The position numbers and the translations under genes were made by a program. From Dugong dugon (Eukaryota; Chordata; Mammalia; Sirenia; Dugongidae), in the NCBI GenBank assembly GCA_030035585.1, contig CM057469.1, forward strand, positions 61,521,501-61,585,500: 64,000 nucleotides of DNA, in the 5' to 3' direction. This document shows positions 1-12,215 of this stretch, piece after piece. Positions within the stretch are counted from its first letter, which is position 1. Each line of letters opens with the position of its first letter. The notes beneath the pieces are model-generated. The model saw only the letters and a program-made list of their open reading frames with translations, was not told the origin of the DNA and did no database searches.

Positions 1-129
1 CCCAGTCTCTGCCACCACGCTAGTGGGATCCCTGGAGGCATTTCTTTTTTTTATTTTTTGTTATTATTTTTTCTTTTTTCCTTTTTGTTTTTCTTCATTA
101 ATCAGTTTCTTATCTCTCTTTACTTTCCT

Positions 130-840
130 TCTTTTGCTTTCTCCTTAACACCTGGCAACGTATGTCATCTCTGCTCCTTCTAGACAAGCAGTGCAGTGCC
201 ACTCAGCTGGGGAGCCACTTTCCCCGGTCCGTGCCACCACACCAGTGGGCTCTCTCAGGGCACCTTTGGTTTTTCTTTCTTTCTTCCTTCTTTTCTCTTC
301 TTGATTTCTTGTCTCCCTCTGCCTTCCTTCCTTACTCTTCTCCTGAAAACCTGGTGCCTTGTGTCATCTCTGCTCCTTCTTGATGGGCTATACAATACCA
401 CTTGGCTGGAGACCCAGTTCAAGTGGGCTCCCTTGGGACACTTTTCTTTTCTGTTGTACTTTTTTTTCTTGATTTCTTGTCTCTCTTTACCTCCCTTCCT
501 TACCCTTCTCCTGGACACCTATCACCATGTACCATCTCTACTTCTACTAGAGGGGTTGTGCAACACAATTCAGCCACAGACCCGCTTCAGGTGGGCTCCC
601 TTGGGGAAATTTTTCCTTTCCTCTTCTTTTTTTTCCCTTGATTTCTTGTCTCTCTCTACCCCTCTTCCTTTCCTTCCTCCCAACCACTTGGCATCTTTGT
701 TTTTTCTCTCTCAGTTTCTTATCTCTCTCTACATTCCTTCCATTCCTTTCCCCTGACCACCTAGTGACATGTGCCTTTCTGTCTCCTTTTTTTAAAATCG
801 AATTTCTTATCTCTCTCTTCCTTCCTTCCATTAGTTCTCC
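130..840 (+). repeat. Tandem ~168-bp monomers in the L1 5' UTR
   Basis: Imperfect units recur with the landmark 'cttgatttcttgtctc' at about 300, 469 and 637. Each is followed by a pyrimidine-rich tract, then 'cacctgg...atctctgctccttct', then 'gtgggctcccttgggg'. A partial unit precedes them and a shortened one follows. The spacing of about 168 bp and the position in the L1 5' UTR resemble promoter monomers of rodent L1s. Related arrays on the opposite strand occur in the other two L1s. Confidence 0.7.
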
Positions 841-1383
841 TGCCCACCTACTTGTGTGTGCTGTGACTGTCCCTTCTGGATAGGCTGTGCCTCACCACCT
901 GGCTAGAAGGTCGCAGCACACGGCTTCCCTGGGTCTGTGCCACTCCAATGGCAGGCTCCATCAGCACTTTTTTTTTGCTTCTGTTTATCTCTCCTCCTTC
1001 TCTTCTTTACCATACCCACTTAGCTTCACACATCACAAGCTCCCCCTTCCATCCTGCCTATCTGCACCATGTGTTGAACATCATACCCCTGAGCATCACA
1101 GACACAGTATATGGGAACATGCCTTGCACTGATTGCTGGCATTGCCCTGTCGGCTTCAGTACGTGCCACAAACAACCCATCCTAGCCCCTCCCCTAGTGC
1201 TGGACCTGCCCTGCTGCACCATTCTGAGCGACTTGCCCTGCCCATTAAACAAGGTGGTGCTCAAGATGAGCAAACAATATAGAAAGAACAATCCGCTTGC
1301 TCAGACATAACCAAATAAAACAAAAAAGACGCATGAAACAAACAAATCCACACTCAATAAATGAAGCAAATAACTACTGAATG

Positions 1384-2424
1384 TCTGAAAGACAGCAGAC
1401 CATATCAAAACATATTAAAAAAACAGGATAAGATGGTTCCAGCAGGTGTCCAAAATAAAACACCTGATGACTTTCCAGCAGAAAAGACACTGGAACTACC
1501 TCCAATATTCAAATCTCCAACATTCAGAACTATTTAAGAGTTTAAGGAAAAAACAGACAAAATGAGGGAAAAAAAGACAAAATTCCATTGAATAGGCAGA
1601 CAAAATCTTGAAAAATACAGACAAAACAATGGAAGAAATCAGGAAAATAATATAGGAGGAAAATGTCAAAATAAATTCACAATTAGAAATCATACAAAAA
1701 CAGCAATTAAAAATTCAAAAGATAAACCACAAGATTTCAGAAATGGACGGTGTCATAGAAGGTCTGAGAAGCAGGTTTGAAACAATGGAAGACAGGATCA
1801 GTGAAATTGAAGATTAATAGTTGGATACCACTTTGTTTGAGTAAAAAACAGAAAAAGAATGAAAAAAATAAAGAAACCCTGAGAATGATGTGGGATACAA
1901 TCAAAAGCAAAAATTTTTTCCAGAACAGGGGGAGAAAATGGAAAACACAGAAGATCATTGAAGAACTGCCGACAGAAAACTTCCCTAATATCATGAAAGA
2001 TGAAAAGCTGACCATTCAACAAGCTTAATGAACCTTATATAAGATACACTCCAAAGGAAAATCACCAAGGCATATCATAATCACACTTGCTAAAACCAAA
2101 GACAAAGAAAGAATCCTAAGAACAGCTGGAGAAAAATGAAAAGTCATATATGGAGGAGAAACAATAAGATTAAGCTCTGATTACTTGGCAGAATCTGTGC
2201 ACACAAGAAGGCAATGGGATGACACATATACAACCTTGAATGAAAAAAATTGCTAACCAAGAATAATATATTCTGAAAAACTCTCATTCAAATATGATGG
2301 TGAAATTAGGACATTTCCAGATAAACAGAAATTAAGGGACTGTGTAAAAATCAAACAAAACTGGCAAGAATTATTAAAGGGAGTCCTTTGGATTGAGAAC
2401 AAAATACATCAGACAACAGCCTGA
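1384..2424 (+). pseudogene. L1 no. 1 ORF1 remnant
   Basis: The stretch aligns by eye with the ORF1 regions of the two antisense L1s in this window. It holds the segment for a glutamine/lysine-rich coiled coil (about 1430-1830), then the RNA-binding part with the equivalents of RHIIIT-AKTKDKERIL and FKYDGEIRTFPDKQK (about 2060-2340). Stops and frame breaks are frequent, so no ORF1 protein can be made. In L1 this protein is the RNA-binding chaperone of the retrotransposition particle. Confidence 0.75.
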
Positions 2425-2831
2425 ATCTAGGATCCAAGACTGCGCCAACCAGATACCAACCTAGGAAATGAACTCTCAAGGATTAATCAAAACTAAAAGA
2501 TTTACAACAGGGAACCAGAGAAGTTAATCTGTAAATGACAACAATGTCAGAACAATAAAAGAGGGAATAAACAGTGTAGGAATAGAACTTTCTAACAGAG
2601 AGGAAGGCAAGGTGATACTAAGTAATAAAAGACTGCTTCAAACTTAGGAAGATAAGAGTAAAATTCCAGGTAACCACAAAGCAAATTAACAAACCTACTC
2701 ATCAAAATAAAGAAGAAAAACATAAAGTCGCAAAAACACAATATCTGCAAAAACAAAACAAGAAAACAAATCCACAAATTAAAAGAACTCATTACAGGAG
2801 AGTAAGAGGAACAAAGAAAACTTCAACACCA

Positions 2832-2832
<1 letters not shown>

Positions 2833-2871
<39 letters not shown>
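2833..2871 (+). repeat. Homopolymer run of 39 A
   Basis: An uninterrupted A tract just before the ORF2 start of L1 no. 1. The other two L1 copies have only short A/T runs at the matching place, so it is an expansion private to this copy or an assembly or sequencing artefact. Confidence 0.9.
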
Positions 2872-2873
<2 letters not shown>

Positions 2874-2880
2874 CTACAAA

Positions 2881-5653
2881 ATGACAGCAATAAACTCACA
2901 CCTATCAGTAATTACACTGAAAGTAAATGGCCTAAATGCACCCATTAAGAGACAGAGAGTGACAGATGGATAAAAAAAGGACCCACACCAATATGTTGTT
3001 TACAAGAGATACACCTTAGAAACAAAGACATAAATTTATTAAAAATCAAAGAATGGAACAAAATATACCAAGCAAACAAGCAAACACCTACCAAAAAAGA
3101 GAAGAAATGGCAATAAAATCTCAAGTAAAATAGACTTTAAAACAAAATCCACCATAAAAGACAAAGAAGGGAAGTATATAATGATTAAAGGAAAGATCCA
3201 TCATGAAGACATAACCATAATAAATAACTACACACCCAATGACAGGGCTACAAAATACATAAACCAAACTCTAACAGCACTGAAAAGAGAAATTGACAGT
3301 TCCACAATAATAGTAGGAAACTTTAACACACCATTTTTGGTAAAGGACAGAACATCTAGAAAGAAACTCAACAAAGATACAGAAGATCTAAATGACACAA
3401 ACAGCCAACTTGAACTCATAGACATATATAAAACACACTACCTAACAGCTGCAAATTACACATTTCTTTTCCAATGCACATGGAACATTCTCCAGAATAA
3501 ACCACATCTTAAGCCACAAAGCAACGCTCAACAAAATCCAAAACATTGAGATAATACAAAGTATCTTCTCTGATCACAACGCCATCAAAGTAGAAACTAA
3601 CAACAAGAAGAGCAAGGAAAAAAAATCAATTACATGGGAACTGAAAAATACCTTGCTTAAAAACCACTGGACAATAGAAGAAATCAGAGATGGAATTAAA
3701 AAATTCCTAGCATCAAATGAGAATTAAAGCACATCATACCAAAACATTTGGGACACAGCAAAGGTAGTATTCAGAGGTCAATTTAAAGCAATAGATGCAC
3801 ACATCATAAAAGAAGAAAGGGAAAAATAAAAACATTAGCTACACAACTTGAACAAATAGAAAGAGAACAGCAAAAGAAGCCCATAGCCACCAGAAGAAAG
3901 GAAATAATAAAAATCAGAGCAGGAATAAATGAAATACAGAATAGTAAATCAATAGAAAGAATCAACAAAACCAAAAGTTGGTTCTATGAAAGGATACACA
4001 AAATTGACAAACCACTGGCCAAAGTGACAAAAGAAAAACAGGACAGTATGCAAATAACACAAACAAGAAGTGAAAGTGCGGAATTACAATGCACCAAACT
4101 GAAATAAAAATGATCATGACAGAGTATTATGAAAAACTATACTTGCATACTCCAACAAATTTGAAAATCTAGAGGAAGTGGACAAATTTCCAGAAACACA
4201 CTACCTACCCAAACTAAGACAAACTGATGTTGAAAATGTAAACAGACCCATAACAAGAGATGAGATGGAAAAGTCAATTAAAAAAAAAAAAAAAAAACTC
4301 GAACTGGAGAATTCTACCAAACATTCAGAGAAGAGCTTATACCAGTACTACTCAAAATATTTCAGAACATAGAAAAGGAAGCGACACTTCCAAATTCATT
4401 ATATGAAGCCGGCATAAGCCTGATACCAAAACCAGGCAAAGAAACCACAAAAAAACAAAATTGAAAACCAGTATCTGTCATGAATATACATGCAAAAATT
4501 CTCAACAAAATTCTAGCCAGTAGAATTTAGCATCAAGTCAAAAAAATAATACACTACAACCAAATAGGATTCATACCAGGTATGCAAGGATGGTTCAACA
4601 TTAGAAAATCTATCAACATAATCCACCACATAAATAAAAGGAAAGAAAAGAATCACGTAATTATCTCCATTGACACGGAAAAGACATTTGACGAAGTCCA
4701 ACACAGATTGTAGATAAAAACGCTTGATAAAATAGGGATAGAAGGGAAATCTCTCAACATAATAAAGGGCATCTATACAAAACCAACAGCCAACATCATT
4801 CTTAATGGAGAGAGGCTGAAAACATTCTCCTTGAGAACAGGAACAAGACAAGGATGCCTTTTATCTCCACTCCTATTTAACATTGTGCTGGAAGTCACAG
4901 CTAGAGCAATAAGGAAAGAAAAAGAAATAAAGGGCATCCAAACTGGTAATGAAGAAAATTAAACTGTCCCTATTTGCAGATGATATGATACTATACATAG
5001 AAAACCCTAAAGACTCTACAAGAAAACTACAGATACATTGACCAATTGAACAGAATTGAGAACCCAGGTGTAAATTTATCCACCTATGGTCACCTGACCT
5101 TCAACAAGGGCCCAAAAGTCCATCAAATGGGGAAAAGACAGTCTTTTTAACAAATGGTGCTGGCAAAACTGGATGTCCACCTGCAAAAAAAAATGAAACA
5201 GGACCTATACTTCACACCATACACAAAAACTAACTCAAAATGGATCAAAGACCTAAATAGAAAACCAAAAACTATAAAGATCACAGAAGAAAAAATAGGA
5301 TCAATGCAAAAAAAACTGTGAAAAACCCATAAACCCATTGCCAACGGTTGATTTCGACTCATAGACCCTAAAGAACAGAGTAGAATTGCTCCATAGAGTT
5401 TCCAAGGAGTGCCTGGTGGATTTGAACTGCCAACCTTTTGGTTAGCAGCTGTACCTCTTAACCACTATGCCAGCAGTGTTTCCAGATCAATGTGAGAGGC
5501 CCCAATACACAGCATTAACAGGACACAAACCATAACTAACAGCACACAATCTCCAGAAGATAAGCTAGATAACTGGGATCTTCTAAAAATTAATAACTTA
5601 TGCTCATCAAAAGACTTCACCAAAAGAGTAAAGAGAACCTACAGACTGGGAAA
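2881..5653 (+). pseudogene. L1 no. 1 ORF2 remnant (endonuclease and RT), first part
   Basis: ORF2 starts at atgacagcaataaactcaca, giving MTAINSHLSVITLKVNGLNAPI, the usual opening of the L1 endonuclease. The EN half runs to about 3700, with VGNFNTP as the endonuclease motif. The RT region at 4380-5030 includes the FADD catalytic motif near 4968. Numerous stops and frameshifts, the internal deletion near 5030 and the L1 insertion at 5653 make it non-functional. The C-terminal part continues at 13883. Confidence 0.85.
5322..5482 (-). mobile_element. Afrotherian tRNA-like SINE (AfroSINE type)
   Basis: Reverse-oriented copy. The + strand shows the tail sequence (cattgccaacggttgatttcgactcatag) first, then the body, then the tRNA-like B and A boxes (...aaccttttggttagcag...taaccactatgcca). 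It is inserted in L1 no. 1; the words 'gatcaatg' flank it on both sides as a possible target duplication. Confidence 0.85.
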
Positions 5654-5691
5654 TTTTTTTCTTTCTTTATTTTTAATTTTTTTTTAATTGT

Positions 5692-6180
5692 ACTTTAGGT
5701 GAAGGTTTACAGAACAAATAGTTTCTCATTAAACAGTCAGTACACATTGTTTTATGACATTGGTTAACAACCCCACGACATGTCAATGCTCTCCCTTCTT
5801 GACTTTGGAGGACCTGTTTTTTTTTTCTTGGGGGGGGGGTGAAAATATACATAGCCAAAGATACACCATTTCAAAAATTTCTACATGTACAATTCAGTGA
5901 CATTGATTACATCATTCCAGTTGTGCTGCTATTCTCGCTATCTGTTTCCAAATTATTCCATCACCATTGTCTTCAACTCATTGTCCCCTAGGCTTCCCAT
6001 CAAACCTTTTGAGTTGCTGTTGTCAATTTGATCTCACATAGATAATTCTTTTTTTTTTTTTTGTACTTTAGATGAAGGTTTACAGAACAAAGTAGTTTCT
6101 CACTAAACAGTTAGTACACATATTGCCCTATGACAATAGTTAACAAACCCATGACACATCAACACTGTCCTTACTCAACC
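5692..6180 (-). repeat. Two related modules in the 3' UTR of L1 no. 2
   Basis: The phrase 'tgtactttaggtgaaggttt' at 5692 and its near copy at 6063 each start a module of about 110 bp (tttctcattaaacag, agtacacat, tatgacat, ccatgacacatc). The spacer holds a G-run (5829-5837) and the phrase 'gaaaatatacatag'. L1 no. 3 has the same double arrangement at 50233 and 50464, so it belongs to the subfamily rather than to one insertion. Confidence 0.75.
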
Positions 6181-6987
6181 TTGGGTTCCCTATCACCAGC
6201 TTTCCTGTCCCCCCTCTGCCTTCTAGTCCTTGTCCCTAGACTGCTTTGCCTCATTATTCTGGTTTTGTTTTATGGGGCTGTCCAATCCTCAGCTGAACGG
6301 TGCACCTCGGAAGTGATTTCACCTCTGAGCTAAAAGGGTGTCTGGGGGCCATACTCTCAGAGTTTCTGCAGTCTCTGTCAGGCCAGTAAATCTGGTCTTT
6401 TGTGTGTGTTAGAGTTTTGTTCTACATCCTTCTCCAGCTCTGCTGAGAACCCTCTGTTGTGATCCCAGTCAGAGCAGTCAGTGGAAGTAGCTGGGCACCA
6501 CCTAGAGGTACTGGACTCAGTCTGGTGGAGTCCTTGGCAGCTGTGGTCCATTAGTCCTTTGGACTAATCTTTTCCTTGTATCCTGTTGTCTTCATTCCCC
6601 CTTGCTACCGAAGGGGTGAGACCAGTGGAGTATCTTAGATGGCTGCTCACAGGCTTTTAAAACCCCGGATGCTACTTACCAAGGTATAATGTAGAACATG
6701 GTTTTTATAAACTGTGTTACGCCAATTGAGCTAGATGTTCCCTGAGACCGTGGTCCCCACAGCCCTCTGCTCAGCAATTCAGTCCCTCAGGGAATTTGGC
6801 TGTGTCTATGGAGTTTCCATGGCCTTTCCTTGTACAAGTTGTGCTGGCTTCCCCAGTATTGTGTGCTGTCTTACCCTTCACCAAAGTTACTACTTATCTA
6901 ATGTCTATTTAGTATTTTCCCCCTACCCATCCCATCCCTCATAACCAACAAAGATTATGACTTTTTGTGTGTAAACTTTCTCATGAG

Positions 6988-9900
6988 TTTTTACAATAGA
7001 GGTCTCACACAATATTTGTCCTTTTGTGATTGACTTATTTCACTCAGCATAATGTCCTCCAGTTTCATCCATGATATGAGATGCTTCACAGATTCATCAT
7101 TGTTCTTTATCATTGCATAAAACTCCATTTTGTGCATATACCATAGTTTGTTTATCCATTCATCTGTTGATGGGCATCTAAGTTTTTTCCATCTTTTTGC
7201 TATTGTGAACAAGGCTGCAAGGAACATGGGTGTGCATATGTCTATTCATGTGACGGCTCTTATTTCTCTAGGATATATTCCTAAGAGTGGGATTGCTGGA
7301 TCGTATGGTATTTCTATTTCTAGCTTTCTAAGGAAGTGCCATATCATTTTCCAAAATGGTTGTATCATTATGCATTCCCACCAGCAGTGCATAAGAGTTC
7401 TGATCTCCTTGCATTCTCTCCAACATTTGCTATTTCCAGTGTTTTTGATTCGTACCAGTAATGCCGGGGTGAAATGGTTATCTCATTGGTTTTAATTTGC
7501 ATTTCTCTAGTGGCTAGTGATCGCAAGCATTTCCTCATGTGTCTGCTGGCCACCTGAATGACTTCTTTGGCGAAGTGTCTGTTCATTTCCTTTGCCCATT
7601 TTTTAATTGGATTATTTGTCTTTTTCTTGTAGAGGTGTTGGATTTTCTTGTAGATTATAGAGATTAGACCTTTGTCTGACTTGTAATGTCCAGAAATTTT
7701 TTCCCAGTCTGTAGATTCTCTTTTTACTTTTGGTGAATTCTTTTGAAAAGCATAGGTGTTTGATTTTTAGAAGACCCCAGTTAACTAGCTTATCTTCTGG
7801 AGTCTCTGTGTTGTTGGTTATGGTTTGTATCCTGTTAATGCCATGTATTAGGGCCTCTAGCGTTAATCCTATTTTTTCTTCTGTGAACTTTTGGCTTTAT
7901 ATTTAGGTCTTTGTTCCATTTTGAATTAGTTTTTGTATATGGTGTGAGGTATGGGTTTTGTTTCATTTTTTTTGCAGATGGACATCCAGTTTTACCAGCA
8001 CCATTTGTTAAAAAGACTGTCTTTTCCCTATTTGATGGACTTTGGGCCCTTGTCGAAGATCAGATGACTGTAGGTGGATGGATTTACATCTGGGTTCTCA
8101 ATTCTGTTCCATTGGTCAATGTATCTGTCGTTGTACCAGTACCAGTTTGTTTTGACTACTGTAGCTGTATAGTAGGTTCTGAGGTCAGGTAATGTGAGTC
8201 CTCCAACTTTATTCTTCTTCAATAGTGCTTTACTTATTCGGGGCTTCTTGCCTTTCCATATAAAGTTAATGATTAGTTTGTCCATCTCTTTAAAAATGTT
8301 GTTGGTATTTGGATCAGGATTGCATTGTATTTGTAAATTCCTTTGGGTAGAATTGTCATTTTCTCTATGGTGAGCCTATCTATCCACGAGCATGGTATGT
8401 TTTTCCGTTTATGTAGATCCCTTTGGGTTTCTTGCAGTAGTGTTTTATACTTTTCTTTGTATAGATCTTCTACATCCCTGGTTAGATTTATTCCTAAGCA
8501 TTTTATTTTTTTAGGGTCTATTATAAATGGTATTGTTTTCCTGATTTCCTTTTCATTGTTCTCTTTATTGGTGTATAGGAATCCAACTGATTTTTGTACA
8601 TTTATCTTGTATCCTGCTCTCTGCTAAGTCTTTCTATTAGTTCCAGTAGTTTTCCCTTGGAGTCTTTAGGGTTTTCTATGTATAGTATCATATCATCTGC
8701 AAACAGGGACAGTTTAACTTCTTCATTACCAATTTGGATGCCCTTTATTTCTCTTTCTTTCCTATTGCTCTAGCTAGGACTTCCAGCACAATGTTAAATA
8801 GGAGTGGAGATAAAAGGCATCCTTGTCTTGTTCCTGTTCTCAAGGGGAATGTTTTCAGCCTCTCTCCATTAAGAATGATGTTGGCTGTTGCTTTTGTATG
8901 GATGCCCTTTATTATGTTGAGAAATTTCCCTTCTATCCCTATTTTACTGAGTGTTTTTATCTAGAATCAGTGCTGGACTTCGTCAAATGCCCTTTCGATG
9001 TCCATTGAGATGATCATGTGATTCTTTTCTTTCATTTATGTAGTGAATTACGTTGATTGATTTTCTAATGTTGAACCATCCTTGCATACCTTGCCTGAAA
9101 CCTACTTCATTGTGGTGTAGTATTTTTTTGATATGATCCTGAATTTTATTGGCTAGAATGTTGTTGAGAATTTTTTTGTGTATGTTCATGAGAGATACTT
9201 GTTTGTAATTTTGTTTTTTTGTGGTTTCTTTGCCTGGTTTTGGTATCAGGCTTATGCTTGCTTCGTAGAATGAATTTGGAAGTGTCGCTTCCTTTTCTAT
9301 GTTCTGAAATAGTTTGAATAGTACTGGTGCAACTCTTCTCTGAATGTTTGGTCGAATTCTCTGGTGAAGCCATCTGGGCCAGGGCTTTTTTTTTTGTTGG
9401 GAGTTTTTTTTTTTTTTAATTACCTTTTCAATCTCTTCTTTTGTTATTGGTCTGTTCAGATTTTCAGCATGACTTTGTGATAGTTTGGGTAGGTAGTGTG
9501 TTTCTAGAAATTAATCATTTCCTCTAGGTTTTCAAATTTGTTGGAGTATAGTTTTTCATAATGCTCTGTTATGATCCTTTTTATTTCAGTTGGGTCTGTT
9601 GTAATGTCCCCCATCTCATTTATTATTAGGGTTATTTGCATCCTCTCCTGTTTTTCTTTTGTCAGTTTGGCCAGTGGTTTGTCGATTTTGTTGATTATTT
9701 CACAGAACCAGCTTTTAGTTTTATTGATTCTTTCTACTGTTTTTCTATTCTCTATTTCATTTATTTCTTCTCTGAACTTTTTATTTCTTTTCTTCTGGTA
9801 GCTGTGGGATTTTTTTTTTGCTCTTCTCTTTCTATATGTTTGAGCTGTGTAGTTAACGTTTTGATTTTGTCCCTTTATTTTTTTTTGATGTGTGCATATT

Positions 9901-10800
9901 GCTATAAATTGTCCTATGAGGACTGCGTTTTCTGTTTTAAAGTTTTGATATGATGTGTTTTTAGTTTCGTTTGATTCTAGGAAAATTTTTATTCTATCTC
10001 TGATTTCTTCTATTACCCAGTAGTTTCTAAGCAGGGTGTTATTCAGTTTCCATGTAATTGATTTTTTTTCCTTGTTCTTTCTGTTGTTAGTTTCTACTTT
10101 GATGGCGTTGTGGTCAGAGAAGATACTTTGTATTAGCTCAACGTTTTGGATCTTGTTGAGGAGTGCTAGGTGGCCCAAGATGTGGTCTATTCTGGAGAAC
10201 ATACCATGTGCATTGGAAAAGAATGTGTACTTTGCAACTGCAGGGTGGAGTGTTCTATATATGTCTATGAGGTCAAGTTGGCGGATTGTGCCCTTCAGGT
10301 CTTCTGTATCTTTGTTGAGTTTCTTTTTTAGATGCTCTGTCCTTTACTGAGAGTAGTGTGTTGAAGTTGCCTACTATTATTGCAGAACTGTCAATTTCTC
10401 TTTTCAGTGCTGTTAGAGTTTGGTTTATGTATTTTGGAGCTCTGTCATTGGTTACTTAGATGTTTATTATGGTTATATCTTCATGACGGTTCGTCCCCTT
10501 AATTGTTATACAGTGTCCTTCTTTGTCTTTTATGGTGGATTTTGTTTTAAAGTCTATTTTATCTGAGATTAGTATTCCCACTCTTGCTCTTTTTTGGTAG
10601 TTTTTTACTTGATATCTTTTTTTCCATCCTTTGATTTTTAATAAATTTACGTCTTTGTTTCTAAGGTATGTCTCTTGTAAACAGAGTATTGATGAATCCT
10701 GTTTTTTTATCCATTCTGTCCCTCTCTGTTTCTTTATGGGTGCATTTAGGCCATTTACATTCAGCGTAATTATTGATAAGTGTGGGTTTATTGCTTTCAT
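6988..10800 (-). pseudogene. L1 no. 2 ORF2 remnant
   Basis: Read on the minus strand it begins MKAINPHLSIITLNVNGLNAP (start codon 10798-10800). It runs through the endonuclease (LCLQETYLRNKD, KTKSTIKDKEGH), the middle region (9504-10202), RT fragments (8000-9370, with the FADD motif encoded near 8690-8700) and the C-terminal part (ISQSQKDKY near 7000). The reading frame is cut by many frameshifts and stops. In an intact L1 this protein nicks target DNA and reverse transcribes the element RNA. A lysine-rich open stretch (10801-10986) lies directly upstream in the same frame. Confidence 0.88.
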
Positions 10801-11239
10801 TTTGTAGTGCTTTTTTTGTGGTGCTGACATTTTTTTTGTTCCTATTACTCTGCTGAGCTGAATTCCTTTTGTTTGTGTTTTTTTTTTCATTTCTTTTGTT
10901 TTTGTAGGTTTTGTTTTTACTGAGACTTTATGTTTTTCCTCTTTATTTTTATGAGTAGGTTTGTTAACTTTCTTTGTGGTTACCATGAAATTTACCTTTA
11001 TCTTTCTGAGTTTGAAGCAGGCTATTATTACTTGGTATCACCTTGTCTTCCTCTCCATTAGAAGGTGTATACATACACTGTTTATTCCCTCTTTTATTTT
11101 TATGACGTTATCATTTACAGGTTAACTGCTCTGACTTCCTGTTGTATTTCTTTTGGTTTTGGATAGTCCTTGAGAGTTCATTTCCTAGATTGGTATCTCG
11201 CTGGTATGACACTGTGTCCTAGATTCAGCCTCTGGCCTG

Positions 11240-12215
11240 ATGTTGTTTGTTCTTAGATTGAAGGACTCTCTTTAATAATTCTTGTAAGTTTGGTTTGGTT
11301 TTTACATATTCCCTTAATTTCTGTTCTATCTGGAAGTGTCTTAATTTCACCATCGTATTTGAATGAGAGTTTTGCAGTATATATTATTCTTGGCTGGCAA
11401 TATTTTTCTTTCACGGTTTTATATATGTCATCCCTTTGCCTTCTTGCCTGCATGGTTTCTGCTGCATAATCTGAGCTTAGTCTTATTGTTTCTCCTCCGT
11501 ATGTCACTTTTTGTTTTTCTTGAGCTGCTCTCAGGATTCTTTGTTTGTCTTTGGTTTGGTGACTGTGATTATGATATGCCTTGGTGATTTTCTTTTGAAG
11601 TCTATCCTATATGGGGTTCATTGTGCTTCTTGAATGGCCACCTTTTTGTCTTTCATGATATAGGGGAAGTTTCTGTCAGCAGTTCTTCAGTGATCCTCTC
11701 TGTGTTTTCTGCCCTTGTTCTGGAATTCCAATCAGTTACAGATTTTTGCTTTTGATTGCATCCCACATAATTCTCATGGTGTCTGCATTTTTTTCATTCT
11801 TTTTTCTGATTTTTCCTCAGTCAGAGTTGTATCCAAGCGTTTGTTTTCAATTTCGCTGATTCTGTCCTCCACCGTTTGAAACTTGCTCCTCAGCCCTTCT
11901 GTGACACTGTCCATTTCTGAAATCTTGTTGTTTATCTGTTGGATTTCTTATTGTTGTTTTTGTATGATTTCTAGTTGTGAATTTATTTTGGAATTTTCTT
12001 CCTGCATTATTTTATTGAATTCTTCCATTTTTTTGTCTGTATTTTCCATGTATTTGTCTATTTTTTCCTCATTTTTCTCTGCTTTTTGATTCAACTCTTG
12101 TGTAGCTTTAAATATTAGAGATTTTAATTCCCTATCAAGTAGTTCCATTACCTTTTCTTCTGCTGGAATGTCATCTGGTGTTTTATCTTGGATGCCTGCT
12201 GGAACCATCCTGTCC
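11240..12215 (-). pseudogene. L1 no. 2 ORF1 remnant
   Basis: Minus-strand pieces encode an N-terminal part with a coiled-coil-like Gln/Lys/Glu-rich segment (11948-12208: KTPDDIPAEEKVMELLDRELKSL...) and a C-terminal RNA-binding part (11253-11507: GGETIRLSSDYAAETMQARRQ, FKYDGEIKTLPDRTE). The parts are in different frames with gaps between them, so it is decayed. It is homologous to the better preserved ORF1 of L1 no. 3. Confidence 0.82.

Larger units (their letters stand above)
1..5653 (+). mobile_element. L1 retrotransposon no. 1, sense, 5' part (split by L1 no. 2)
   Basis: A long decayed L1 in the same direction as CFH. It begins inside its 5' UTR at the window edge (pyrimidine-rich monomers to about 1290), followed by ORF1 and ORF2 remnants. 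It is interrupted at about 5653, after the ORF2 text encoding YRLG (tacagactgggaaa), and resumes at 13883 with ggaaaaaaatttggctatga. The two halves join as continuous L1 sequence, so the antisense L1 between them is a younger insertion. A SINE is inserted at 5322. A stretch of the RT region is missing near 5030, where sequence coding for the RT motif is followed directly by sequence from further along ORF2. Confidence 0.9.
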
